Below are positions 27,331-35,448 of a stretch of DNA of 64,000 nt, piece by piece. Source of the stretch: Acinetobacter parvus DSM 16617 = CIP 108168. GTDB lineage: Bacteria > Pseudomonadota > Gammaproteobacteria > Pseudomonadales > Moraxellaceae. The DNA is taken from NCBI RefSeq assembly GCF_000368025.1, contig NZ_KB849207.1, positions 7,642 to 71,641 on the forward strand, given 5' to 3'. The notes under the pieces were generated by a model. That model worked only from the letters and a program-made list of their open reading frames with translations. It had not been told where the DNA came from and ran no database searches. Position 1 is the stretch's first letter; every line of letters starts with the position of its first letter. A program made the position numbers and the translations under genes.

Positions 27331-29130
27331 ATGAATACGGCAATACAATCAGCGCTTGATCATGCGGTACAATCCCTTCAACAACAAGGGGTACTTCCTT
27401 CCGATTGGACCAATACGAGCCATTTAACCCGTACCAAAGACCGAAGTCACGGTGACTTCGCCTCCAATATTGCCATGATCGGCTCTAAAGCTGCTGGTAT
27501 GAAACCACGTGACCTAGCTGAAAAAATCTTATCAGCACTGCCTGAAGTCGCTGACATTACAAAAGCAGAAATCGCAGGTCCTGGTTTTATCAACTTCTTT
27601 TTAAACGCAGACCAGCGCTTTGCTGTGCTTGACCAGATTCAGGTACAGAAAGACCAATATGGCCGCAGCCAAGCCAATGCAGCTAAAAAAATCCAAGTCG
27701 AATTTGTTTCTGCAAACCCAACATCTAGTCTGCATGTGGGACATGGTCGTGGTGCAGCTTACGGCATGACTGTTGCGAATCTTTTGGAAGCAACAGGTGC
27801 ACAAGTTGACCGTGAGTACTATGTCAATGATGCAGGTCGCCAAATGGATATTTTGGCAACCTCAACTTATTTACGTTATTTAGAATTGACTGGGCAAACG
27901 CTTGTTTTCCCTAAAAATGCCTATCAAGGCGACTATGTTAAAGAAATCGCACAAAGCATTATTGATAAAGATGGCGATGCACACGTTCGCCCAGTGGCCG
28001 ATGTCTATAAAGATGTACCAGAAGATGTGCAGTATGCTGAAGAACTCGATGCCGAAGGCAATAAAGTTATTTTGTCTGGTGATAAAGAAAAACATATTGA
28101 TGGCTTAATCGCCAATTCACAACAACAGTTAGGTGCGGGTTATCGCGTATTTCACCAAGCGGCTTTACATGCCATTTTGGATGATATCAAAGATGACCTT
28201 GCTGACTTTGGGGTGACTTTTGATGAATGGTTTAGCGAAGCTTCGCTAACCGAAAAAATTGATGAAGCACTTGCGACGCTTGATCAACGTGGCTTTCTCT
28301 ATGAAAAAGATGGCAATATTTGGTTTAAATCAACTGAATTTGGCGATGAGAAAGACCGTGTGGTCAAACGTCGTAATGGTCAAACCACTTATTTTGCATC
28401 TGACATTGCTTACCATTTGAATAAACTACAACGTGGTTATACTGACCTGATTGATATTTGGGGTTCAGATCACCACGGTTATATTTCACGTGTAAAAGCT
28501 GCGATTGATGCAATGGGTTACGACTCTAAGAAACTGACTGTTCTTTTAGTTCAATTCGTGAGTTTATGGCGTGGTGGCGAGATGGTACAAATGTCATCTC
28601 GTTCAGGTCAATTCGTGACTTTACGTGATCTACGTAAAGAAGTGGGTAATGATGCGGCACGCTTCTACTACGTGATGCGTAAATCTGAACAACATATCGA
28701 CTTTGATTTAGACCTTGCCGTTTCTCAAAGCAAAGACAATGCGGTGTACTACATTCAGTATGCTCATGCACGTGTAAATAGTATTTTGAATCGTGCGAAA
28801 GAGAAAGGCATTACATTTGATGTCGCATCTGCTCGCCAAGTTGCTAATCTCTTAGTTTTAGAGACTGAAACAGAGATTCTCGCTAAATTAGCAGCTTATC
28901 CTGAAATTTTGATTCGTGCTGCAAATGTCTACGAACCACATCAAATTGGTAATTATCTAAAAGACTTAGCTGCGCTATTTCATGGATGGTATGCGCAAGA
29001 TGGCGTTAAATTTGTTGATGAAACAAATATTCCTTTATCACAAGCGCGTTTATTGCTTTCAATTAATGTACAGCAAGTTTTACGTAATGGCTTAGAGTTA
29101 CTTGGTGTATCTGCTCCTGAAGCGATGTAA
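27331..29130 (+). CDS. argS: Arginyl-tRNA synthetase
   Basis: A 599-residue class I synthetase. The N-terminal Add1 domain is followed by the HIGH-like HVGHGRGAAYG (about 130-140) and the degenerate KMSK region VQMSSRSGQFV, usual for ArgRS. The C-terminal anticodon-binding domain ends with LELLGVSAPEAM. No operon partner is certain; the SPOR gene follows 193 bases later. Confidence 0.97.
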   Translation: MNTAIQSALDHAVQSLQQQGVLPSDWTNTSHLTRTKDRSHGDFASNIAMIGSKAAGMKPRDLAEKILSALPEVADITKAEIAGPGFINFFLNADQRFAVLDQIQVQKDQYGRSQANAAKKIQVEFVSANPTSSLHVGHGRGAAYGMTVANLLEATGAQVDREYYVNDAGRQMDILATSTYLRYLELTGQTLVFPKNAYQGDYVKEIAQSIIDKDGDAHVRPVADVYKDVPEDVQYAEELDAEGNKVILSGDKEKHIDGLIANSQQQLGAGYRVFHQAALHAILDDIKDDLADFGVTFDEWFSEASLTEKIDEALATLDQRGFLYEKDGNIWFKSTEFGDEKDRVVKRRNGQTTYFASDIAYHLNKLQRGYTDLIDIWGSDHHGYISRVKAAIDAMGYDSKKLTVLLVQFVSLWRGGEMVQMSSRSGQFVTLRDLRKEVGNDAARFYYVMRKSEQHIDFDLDLAVSQSKDNAVYYIQYAHARVNSILNRAKEKGITFDVASARQVANLLVLETETEILAKLAAYPEILIRAANVYEPHQIGNYLKDLAALFHGWYAQDGVKFVDETNIPLSQARLLLSINVQQVLRNGLELLGVSAPEAM

Positions 29131-29323
29131 TCAATACACACAGTTGCAATAAAAAGTTTGAATCTGAAATATTGTTGTTAACAACACTATACGGATCTAC
29201 TTTTAAACTTAGCCTATCATTGGTCGGCGATATCTTAAGCAAAGCATTATTTTCAAACATAATGCTTTGTTTTTAGCCAGATTCAAGTTACAAATAATCC
29301 AATAGAATCAAGAGGAATTTCAG

Positions 29324-29926
29324 GTGTTTGGAAAAACGCAACGTGGTGTATCTGAACGACCAAACAAGCCAAAAAAACCACTTATTCCAAAGTGGTTGGG
29401 AATGCTTGTGGCGATTCTTGCGATTCTATGTGTTGGTGTCATGCTCATGCTATGGCAACCATGGCAACCTGTTCCAGCAAAAAATCAGGTAACATCCGAT
29501 CATTATCAAGAAGATACCAACAAAGATTATCGTTTCTACGATTTGTTGCCACAACAACAAGTTACTCCAATCCCTGAACAAGCTGTACCTGAAACCAAAC
29601 AACAAGGTAATGTCGTGATTATTGAATCACCAAAACCTGAAACTACGACAGAAGATGCAACAGCGATTACTTCGACTGAGCCAGCAGTGCCAGCTCAAGC
29701 AAGCTATATTTTACAAGTACGTAGCTATCCTGATCCTGACAGTGCTGATGCGCGTCGTGCAGAAATTATTTTGAATGGTTTATCTGCTGATGTCGTGAAA
29801 ACAGTGGAAAATGGCCAAACATGGTATCGCGTGTTTTCTGGTCCTTATGATAGTCAAGATGCTGCCCTTGCTGCTCAGCAAACGCTACAACATAGTGGTA
29901 TTGATTCAATCGTCATCAAGCGCTAA
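29324..29926 (+). CDS. SPOR-domain inner-membrane protein
   Basis: A 200-residue bitopic protein: a basic cytoplasmic tail, one membrane helix (WLGMLVAILAILCVGVMLML, about 25-44), a Pro/Gln-rich linker and a C-terminal SPOR domain (YILQVRSYPDPDSADARRAE, then WYRVFSGPYDSQDAALAAQQ). SPOR domains bind denuded glycan at the septum, and the layout resembles FtsN-type division proteins. GTG 29324 is the start, preceded by AGAGGAA. The argS-SPOR order is conserved in many gamma-proteobacteria. Confidence 0.9.
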   Translation: MFGKTQRGVSERPNKPKKPLIPKWLGMLVAILAILCVGVMLMLWQPWQPVPAKNQVTSDHYQEDTNKDYRFYDLLPQQQVTPIPEQAVPETKQQGNVVIIESPKPETTTEDATAITSTEPAVPAQASYILQVRSYPDPDSADARRAEIILNGLSADVVKTVENGQTWYRVFSGPYDSQDAALAAQQTLQHSGIDSIVIKR

Positions 29927-29940
29927 ACCATATCGACTAA

Positions 29941-29970
29941 AAAAAGGGAACGATTGGTTCCCCTTTTTTT
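29941..29970 (+). terminator. Terminator after SPOR gene
   Basis: GGGAAC (29946-29951) pairs with GTTCCC (29957-29962) and is followed by seven T. An A-run upstream lets it also serve the converging GST gene. Confidence 0.88.
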
Positions 29971-29983
29971 ATTTCCTTGCATG

Positions 29984-30637
29984 CTATGCACACTGAGAAT
30001 TTAAACTTTTTTGCTCAGCGCGTTGAAATGCTGAACGTTGTTGCACGCGTTGTACAAAAGCCTGAATGTTGGGATATTTCCCGTGTAGTCGATTTTGAAT
30101 CGCAATCAATGGAAATGCCATTTGAATATCTGCAAAAGAAAAAGCTCCAGCAAAATAATCATGCTCTCCCAAATACTGCTCCAGATAGAGAATATGCTCT
30201 TTCACTCGCGGACGCACGAAGCCTGACTTTACTCCATCCGTGATCTTCTGTGCAATTGGACGGATGACCCAGGGCACATGCTTACTCACACTATTCATGA
30301 CCAGTGTCATAACCAGCAAGGGCATCAGTGACCCCTCTGCATAATGCATCCAGTAGGAATACTGGCGCTGGTCTTTTGCTTGTTCTGGTTTAAATTTTTG
30401 CTGCCCATCATACTGCTGTTGCAAATAATCCAAAATAACAGCAGATTCTACAATAACCTCTTCATTATCGACCAGAATAGGTGCTTTTCCCAGTGGATGG
30501 ATGTTCTTTAAATTTTCTGGGGCTGCATAGCTGGATGTTCTTTGATAATACTCAACTTGATAATCCATACCAAGTTCTTCTAATGCCCACAATATACGGA
30601 ACGAACGTGAACATTGTAGGTAATGTAAGGTAATCAT
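29984..30637 (-). CDS. Glutathione S-transferase family protein
   Basis: A 217-residue cytosolic GST. The thioredoxin-like N-domain has a Ser-type glutathione site (CSRSFRILWALEELG), PLGKAPILVD with the cis-Pro, and ESAVILDYL. The helical C-domain has YFAGAFSFADIQMAFPL. The substrate is unknown. It is monocistronic, converging on the SPOR gene. Confidence 0.92.
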   Translation of the reverse strand: MITLHYLQCSRSFRILWALEELGMDYQVEYYQRTSSYAAPENLKNIHPLGKAPILVDNEEVIVESAVILDYLQQQYDGQQKFKPEQAKDQRQYSYWMHYAEGSLMPLLVMTLVMNSVSKHVPWVIRPIAQKITDGVKSGFVRPRVKEHILYLEQYLGEHDYFAGAFSFADIQMAFPLIAIQNRLHGKYPNIQAFVQRVQQRSAFQRAEQKSLNSQCA

Positions 30638-30751
30638 TTTTGTGCCTGCTTTGTCTACGCAACTGCTGTATGAATCCCTCTCACAGTTACGTTTAGAATT
30701 ATGATTTGCCCAAGCACAATAGCATTTTAGTCTTAAATAATCACGGTCTCT

Positions 30752-30826
30752 ATGTCTAAACTGCGTAACAAAGTTTTAGTGATGGGCGTTTTACTACACA
30801 CATTAAGAAGTTTTTCTTTTAAGTAA
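30752..30826 (+). pseudogene. Possible N-terminal remnant of a lost gene
   Basis: A 24-codon frame (MSKLRNKVLVMGVLLHTLRS) looks like the beginning of a membrane or exported protein and stops just where an OsmC remnant on the other strand begins. It could be what is left after a deletion. The call is weak: length alone allows chance. Confidence 0.25.
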
Positions 30827-30956
30827 TTGTGAAATAGGTTGTTTAAATATTACCCGACGTTCAATCCGTTCCTGTTGTTCACGATTGGTATGGAAGTCAA
30901 CCTCAACGCTAAACTCGCCCAAATCCATATCCTTATGCTTGGCATACATCCGTAGG
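30803..30956 (-). pseudogene. OsmC-family protein, internal/C-terminal remnant
   Basis: About 50 codons read LRMYAKHKDMDLGEFSVEVD and then IERRVIFKQPIS, the central helix and following strands of OsmC-like peroxidases (...TLRMYA.. K...). The first half, with the first catalytic Cys, is missing and the C-terminus runs into unrelated sequence after PIS. At 30950-30956 it joins a pirin start in a different frame. Confidence 0.62.
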
Positions 30957-31085
30957 TAACGCGCGTTTAATGATTGTACCCTTACCAATCTCAGCTGAGC
31001 GAATGGTGAATTTTTGAATAAATTGATTGATATAAGTTTTATAATCTTTTGAATCAGAAATATCGTAATCGTTATTATTAGTCAT
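30933..31085 (-). pseudogene. Pirin-family protein, N-terminal remnant
   Basis: ATG 31085 opens a 50-codon frame (MTNNNDYDISDSKDYKTYIN, then FTIRSAEIGKGTIIKRALP) that matches the N-terminus of pirin-like cupins, whose next residues would be TRQRRMIGAWCFLDH. After RALP the frame runs into OsmC sequence and stops at 30933. A deletion has fused the two genes out of frame. Confidence 0.6.
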
Positions 31086-31235
31086 GATATTACTCTCTTT
31101 AACCTATGCTAGTGCAATGAGTTGTTTTATTGATCTTAACAATATCAACAGTATTCAATATAGTCTTTTGGTAATACGCAGAGTGTTATGCATGGGACAA
31201 TCCTGACTCAGGACTGATAAGCAGCATTCTTTCGC

Positions 31236-31514
31236 TCAGTGAAGTGGCATCTCCACAATCAGACTCGTTAGGCGTCGCACCAATGGCAAGAAAACAAGCA
31301 CCACAGGATAGGCAATCAACCATGAAAACAGCCATGTTGACAGCCACTTCGTTGCGAATCCATCTATTAGCCCAACATTCATTAGTAAGTTCATCAATGA
31401 TAATGTTGCGCTCATCAGCCCCGATCATAATAATGGCATAATCCAAGCAGCATATTTTGCGGGTAATTTAGTAAAGAAAGTCTTCTTTGTTTGTTGCATG
31501 CCATTTGTCCCCAT
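31236..31514 (-). pseudogene. DUF2798 two-helix membrane protein, interrupted by an in-frame stop
   Basis: One frame reads MQQTKKTFFTKLPAKYAAWI-MPLL, then TGA, then SGLMSATLSLMNLLMN and WLFSWLIAYPVVLVFLPLV to a stop at 31236. Both helices of a DUF2798 protein are there, but the frame is broken near 31423. The local sequence can be explained by a lost A and an extra G a few bases apart. ATG 31514 is two bases past the end of the DUF3861 gene, suggesting it was once translated from the same message. Confidence 0.7.
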
Positions 31515-31516
31515 AC

Positions 31517-31822
31517 TCATTCAGCCTGTTTCTTTACATGTTGCTTTAGATTCTTCATAAATTGACCGAACTGCGGCAAGAATTCTTCGAATAGTGGATG
31601 ATCTTTATTTTCCAGCATCACTTCACTAAAAAGTTTTAGCCCCACCGCAAAAGATTTTGTGGTTTGATCATCGAACAACTCAGCTTTTTTCAAACGCCCA
31701 ACGATCTGAAAAATATCATCATGATTTCCAGTATAAAACTCTAAACGTTCGGTATAAGTTGACGCTTGTCCTTTCGCATCTTTTAAATGTTGTACGGTGA
31801 CATGGTATTGATGTTGTTTCAT
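31517..31822 (-). CDS. DUF3861 family protein
   Basis: A 101-residue cytoplasmic protein; FAVGLKLFSEVMLENKDHPL and the QFGQFMKNLK tail are typical of DUF3861. The function of the family is unknown. It follows the PadR-type regulator by 33 bases in the same operon, so it is probably under that regulator. Confidence 0.8.
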   Translation of the reverse strand: MKQHQYHVTVQHLKDAKGQASTYTERLEFYTGNHDDIFQIVGRLKKAELFDDQTTKSFAVGLKLFSEVMLENKDHPLFEEFLPQFGQFMKNLKQHVKKQAE

Positions 31823-31855
31823 AAGTTTTCTCTAAATTAATATTGGATAAGGTGT

Positions 31856-32383
31856 TTATAAACGTCCAATCGCAATGGCGGCTTGATCAATCTTTTCAGC
31901 AATTTGATAAATTTGTTCTTGCTGTAGATCGGCGATATTGAGTTTTAATCGTAATGCTGTTTTTAGATTTTCCATTGCTCGATGGATCTCTATCAGTTGA
32001 TCGTTGTTGTGGATTTCACGTCTAATCCGTAGTTTTTCCAATAAAGCTGTCAACATTTCTTGCTGATCTTTCAGGTACGTTTCGCCATATTCAGTGACTT
32101 GGTATTGTTTACGCTCGGCATCGAGTAAAGAAATACAGTTCATTTCTTCTAAACTGGTGAGAGTTGGGTAAATTGTTCCTGCACTTGGTATATAGCCATC
32201 ACCCACTAAATCACTAATTTCTTTAATAATTTCATAGCCATGTTTGGGACTTTGCTGAATTAAATGCAGTACTAACAGCTTCATACGTCCTGATTCAAAT
32301 AAGCGACCGCGACGACCTGAACGGTGATGCTCTCGATGATGTGTATCACGTTCGCTTTCATGATGATTTGATTGATGTCTCAT
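31856..32383 (-). CDS. PadR-family regulator, YqjI-like (metal-responsive)
   Basis: About 175 residues. The N-terminus is His-rich (MRHQSNHHESERDTHHREHH), then comes a PadR winged helix (MKLLVLHLIQQSPKHGYEII, then SAGTIYPTLTSLEEMNCI) and a helical C-domain (IYQIAEKIDQAAIAIGRL). This layout closely follows E. coli YqjI, a nickel-responsive repressor of the ferric reductase gene yqjH. No yqjH homologue is adjacent here. Three possible ATG exist (32416, 32398, 32383); the last gives the YqjI-like N-terminus. Two palindromes upstream are likely its operators. First gene of the operon running to the pirin/OsmC remnants. Confidence 0.78.
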   Translation of the reverse strand: MRHQSNHHESERDTHHREHHRSGRRGRLFESGRMKLLVLHLIQQSPKHGYEIIKEISDLVGDGYIPSAGTIYPTLTSLEEMNCISLLDAERKQYQVTEYGETYLKDQQEMLTALLEKLRIRREIHNNDQLIEIHRAMENLKTALRLKLNIADLQQEQIYQIAEKIDQAAIAIGRL

Positions 32384-32417
32384 CTTTATTTTTCTCATAT
32401 TGCACAATTTATGCATA

Positions 32418-32433
32418 TTAAGATATATCTTAA
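32418..32433. promoter_or_regulatory. Operator 1 of the YqjI-like regulator
   Basis: TTAAGATATATCTTAA is a perfect 16-bp palindrome 35 bases before the chosen start of the PadR gene. PadR regulators bind such inverted repeats; autoregulation is inferred. Confidence 0.65.
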
Positions 32434-32449
32434 ATAGTCTTATAGCAAG

Positions 32450-32465
32450 TTAAGATATATCTTTA
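32450..32465. promoter_or_regulatory. Operator 2 of the YqjI-like regulator
   Basis: TTAAGATATATCTTTA matches operator 1 at 15 of 16 positions. The two centres are 32 bases apart, about three helical turns, suiting cooperative binding on one DNA face. Confidence 0.6.
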
Positions 32466-32534
32466 ATTTTTAAGCTTTTGATACTGAATAATTTATTTAT
32501 TTTTTTAAATAGATCTTCAGAAAGATTAAGTAAT

Positions 32535-32558
32535 AAAAAAGAGTGCATCAGCACTCTT
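32535..32558 (-). terminator. Terminator after the ANT(3'')-like gene
   Basis: AGAGTGC / GCACTCT (32540-32546, 32551-32557) with a 4-base loop is followed on the minus strand by a T-run. Confidence 0.8.
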
Positions 32559-32612
32559 TAACAATAGACTTTACTTCCAATAAGATTCATTTTTTCAAAT
32601 CTTATTATTTGA

Positions 32613-33392
32613 TCAAACTTTTTTCTGTTTAAACCGTTCATCAATTTTTGAAGACAGGAAATCAACAACAGGCTGTAAAGCATGATGCTGTTGTTGCCAG
32701 TTTTGCTTTTCAATCTCACCTTTATATTCTTGCACCATTCGCTGCAAAACAGGCTGATGTTGCGGTTGTAACTGAGCAATCACCCATTGCGCAGCCTGAT
32801 CTTTAGGCGCAATCTCATTCGTCACCAAACTAAAATAAATACGGCATAAGGCCAGAATCTGGTTACGCTCATCCGCATCTTCATCCCAATGTGCCACTAT
32901 CGATGGATAGGTATCTGCCATCGCCTGCCAGAGTTGCTGATCCGGAATTTCAACTGACCACTGCGTCAAACTTGGTCCAAACAAGCTACGATGATGTAGT
33001 TGTGCTTTCTTCAGTAAAATACTCAGATCTGGGTCTGCATGTTCGCTAAGCATATCGCCTTGGCTTAACTCATCCCGCAACCATTCCCCAAACTGTAGTT
33101 CATAGCTGAGTGGATAACTTCCCGAAAGAATATGGTCTTTGCGTACGATGGTGACTTCAAGTGCACGTTGCGCAGCACCAATCGGATGCGAAATTTGTAA
33201 TAAGGTTTCTGCCAGTTGCTGTCGTTGCGGAAGTGTCAGTGCTTGACTCACCACAACCAAAATATCCAGATCACTTTCTGGACCTAGCCCGCCATCAACA
33301 GCTGATCCATATAGATAAATGGCAAAGAGAGATTCACCCAAAAGCTGCTGTAAATATCCTGTTAACTGTTCCAGTTGCAAGGTTTCGGACAT
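32613..33392 (-). CDS. ANT(3'')-family aminoglycoside nucleotidyltransferase (AadA-like), chromosomal
   Basis: A 259-residue enzyme of the type that adenylylates streptomycin and spectinomycin. The N-domain has Gly29-Ser30 and Asp41-x-Asp43 (YLYGSAVDGGLGPESDLDI), the catalytic nucleotidyltransferase motif, then LEVTIVRKDHI and LQFGEWLRDEL. The C-domain has LALCRIYFSLVTNEIAPKDQ, close to AadA. Intrinsic ANT(3'')-II enzymes are known on Acinetobacter chromosomes; there is no integron, attC-like repeat or transposon beside it, so it appears native. Whether it gives resistance cannot be told from sequence. Confidence 0.85.
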   Translation of the reverse strand: MSETLQLEQLTGYLQQLLGESLFAIYLYGSAVDGGLGPESDLDILVVVSQALTLPQRQQLAETLLQISHPIGAAQRALEVTIVRKDHILSGSYPLSYELQFGEWLRDELSQGDMLSEHADPDLSILLKKAQLHHRSLFGPSLTQWSVEIPDQQLWQAMADTYPSIVAHWDEDADERNQILALCRIYFSLVTNEIAPKDQAAQWVIAQLQPQHQPVLQRMVQEYKGEIEKQNWQQQHHALQPVVDFLSSKIDERFKQKKV

Positions 33393-33418
33393 GCTTTACC
33401 TCTTTGCTAATCGCATAA

Positions 33419-33443
33419 AAAAGGCAGGATTTTCATCCTGCCC
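33419..33443 (-). terminator. Terminator after guaA
   Basis: GGCAGGAT / ATCCTGCC (33423-33430 and 33435-33442) with loop TTTC; reading leftward it is followed by six T. It separates guaA from the ANT(3'')-like gene. Confidence 0.85.
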
Positions 33444-33449
33444 TTGGTC

Positions 33450-35018
33450 TTATTCCCACTCAATCGTTGCTGGTGGTTTAGATGACACGTCGTACACAAC
33501 ACGTGAAACATCTTTAATTTCGTTCATGATACGGGTTGAGATTTTATCAACCAGTTCATATGGCAAGTGCGCAAAACGGGCTGTCATAAAGTCAACAGTT
33601 TCAACCGCACGAAGTGCAATCACCCAAGCATAACGACGACCATCACCGACAACACCGACTGATTTCACCGGTTGGAAGACCGCAAATGCTTGAGCAGTTT
33701 TATCGTACCAGCCGCTGTCACGAAGTTCTTGCATAAAGATGTCATCTGCAAGACGAAGAATATCAGCGTATTCTTTCTTCACTTCACCCAAAATACGCAC
33801 GCCCAAACCTGGACCTGGGAATGGATGACGATAAAGCATTTCATGTGGTAAACCTAAAGTTGTACCTAAACGACGGACTTCATCTTTAAACAAATCACGA
33901 ATTGGTTCAACCAATTCAAAAGCTAAATCATCAGGTAAACCACCCACGTTATGATGTGATTTAATCACATGTGCTTTACCATTTTTAGTGGCAGCAGATT
34001 CAATCACGTCTGGGTAAATCGTACCTTGAGCAAGGAAGTTCACGCCATCAAGTTTACGTGCTTCTTCAGCAAATACTTCGATGAATTCACGACCAATAAT
34101 TTTACGTTTTTTCTCAGGATCAACTTCACCCGCTAACGCTGTTAAGAAACGCTGTTCAGCATCTGCACGAATCACACGGATACCCATGTTTTTCGCAAAC
34201 ATGTCCATTACTTGTTCACCTTCGTTTAAACGAAGCAGGCCATTGTCCACAAACACACACGTTAATTGGTCACCAATCGCCTTATGCAACAATGCGGCAA
34301 CAACCGAAGAATCCACACCACCAGAAAGACCTAACAGAACTTTTTCATCACCAATTTGTGCGCGTAACTGTTCTACACGTAAATCGATAATGTGTTCAGG
34401 CGTCCACAGACCGCGGCAACCACAAATCTGATGTACAAAGTTAGACAGTAATTCAGCACCTTTTGCAGTGTGAGTCACTTCTGGATGGAACTGAACACCA
34501 TAGAAACGACGTGCTTCATCACTCACCGCAGCGAACGGGCAGCTTGGTGTACTCGCAGTCACTTGGAAGCCTTCTGGAATGGCACTGACTTTATCGCCAT
34601 GGCTCATCCAAACATGAAGTTGGTTTTCACGATCTTGCAAGTTACCAATCAATTGATCACGTACTAGAATATCTACTTCTGCATAACCAAACTCATGTAC
34701 TGTACCTGGCTCTACTTTACCGCCAAGTTGTTCAGACATGGTTTGCAAACCATAACAGATACCCAACACTGGTACGCCTAATTCAAATACAACTTGTGGT
34801 GCGCGTGGGCTTCCTTCTTCATGTACGCTTTCAGGGCCACCTGATAAAATAATCCCCTTCGGATTAAACGCACGAATGTCTGCTTCAGACATATCGAATG
34901 CATACATTTCAGAATAGACACCCGCTTCACGTACACGACGTGCAATGAGCTGGCTATATTGAGAGCCGAAATCCAAAATAAGGATACGATCTTCAGTAAT
35001 TTGAGTATTGGTCGTCAT
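33450..35018 (-). CDS. guaA: GMP synthase (glutamine-hydrolysing)
   Basis: A 522-residue enzyme converting XMP to GMP. The class I glutamine amidotransferase domain (1-200) has the nucleophile in GICYGLQTM and FHPEVTHT. The ATP-pyrophosphatase domain has LLGLSGGVDSSVVAALLH, and the C-terminal dimerisation domain ends PPATIEWE. Full length for the family. guaB is not in this window. Confidence 0.98.
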   Translation of the reverse strand: MTTNTQITEDRILILDFGSQYSQLIARRVREAGVYSEMYAFDMSEADIRAFNPKGIILSGGPESVHEEGSPRAPQVVFELGVPVLGICYGLQTMSEQLGGKVEPGTVHEFGYAEVDILVRDQLIGNLQDRENQLHVWMSHGDKVSAIPEGFQVTASTPSCPFAAVSDEARRFYGVQFHPEVTHTAKGAELLSNFVHQICGCRGLWTPEHIIDLRVEQLRAQIGDEKVLLGLSGGVDSSVVAALLHKAIGDQLTCVFVDNGLLRLNEGEQVMDMFAKNMGIRVIRADAEQRFLTALAGEVDPEKKRKIIGREFIEVFAEEARKLDGVNFLAQGTIYPDVIESAATKNGKAHVIKSHHNVGGLPDDLAFELVEPIRDLFKDEVRRLGTTLGLPHEMLYRHPFPGPGLGVRILGEVKKEYADILRLADDIFMQELRDSGWYDKTAQAFAVFQPVKSVGVVGDGRRYAWVIALRAVETVDFMTARFAHLPYELVDKISTRIMNEIKDVSRVVYDVSSKPPATIEWE

Positions 35019-35448
35019 GGCTAAACATTAAAGGCAAATGAATTAAGCGCCATATTCTAACATTTTTCACACTTTGGCGCACCGCAATTCATCATCTATC
35101 TTATTTTTTAGCATGTATGATCAATTACGACTGATATTTAAACTAAAATTCCCCAAGCACGTGTTGAAAAAGAGAATTAAATCAACAATTCTTGCTGATT
35201 GCGATCAACAAAAAGCAAAAATTGGTGCTAAGATGATGAGTCGAAAATATGCATTACCACGGAAAGGTATGCAGTCGGCATCATCGTTTCCTTTTTGTGC
35301 GACTGCACTATCCTTGGAAAGAGGAAAATAAAAAGGTAACTAAAAGCCTAAAAGATATTGGCTCAGTCAATATTCTAAAATATTTCACTATCATCTATGG
35401 CTTGCCCTATCATGAGCAACAATTAGGACTTGAAGGACCAATACAATA
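35019..35448. other. Intergenic region with a long imperfect hairpin
   Basis: No gene is supported here. Between 35257 and 35318, TGCAGTCG (35270-35277) pairs with CGACTGCA (35300-35307), extended outward by AAAGGTA (35263-35269) with TATCCTT (35309-35315). The loop is 22 bases. An 85-codon frame across it (35074-35331) has no ribosome site or family likeness. The hairpin may be part of an RNA leader or a small RNA. Confidence 0.4.

Noticed and set aside
31186..31446. An 86-codon minus-strand frame across the DUF2798 region
   Set aside because: It is a shifted reading of the broken DUF2798 gene; the family sequence lies in the neighbouring frame.
35074..35331. An 85-codon plus-strand frame between guaA and the DUF445 gene
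   Set aside because: It has no ribosome site, looks like no family, and runs across the hairpin at 35257-35320; I treat the gap as non-coding.
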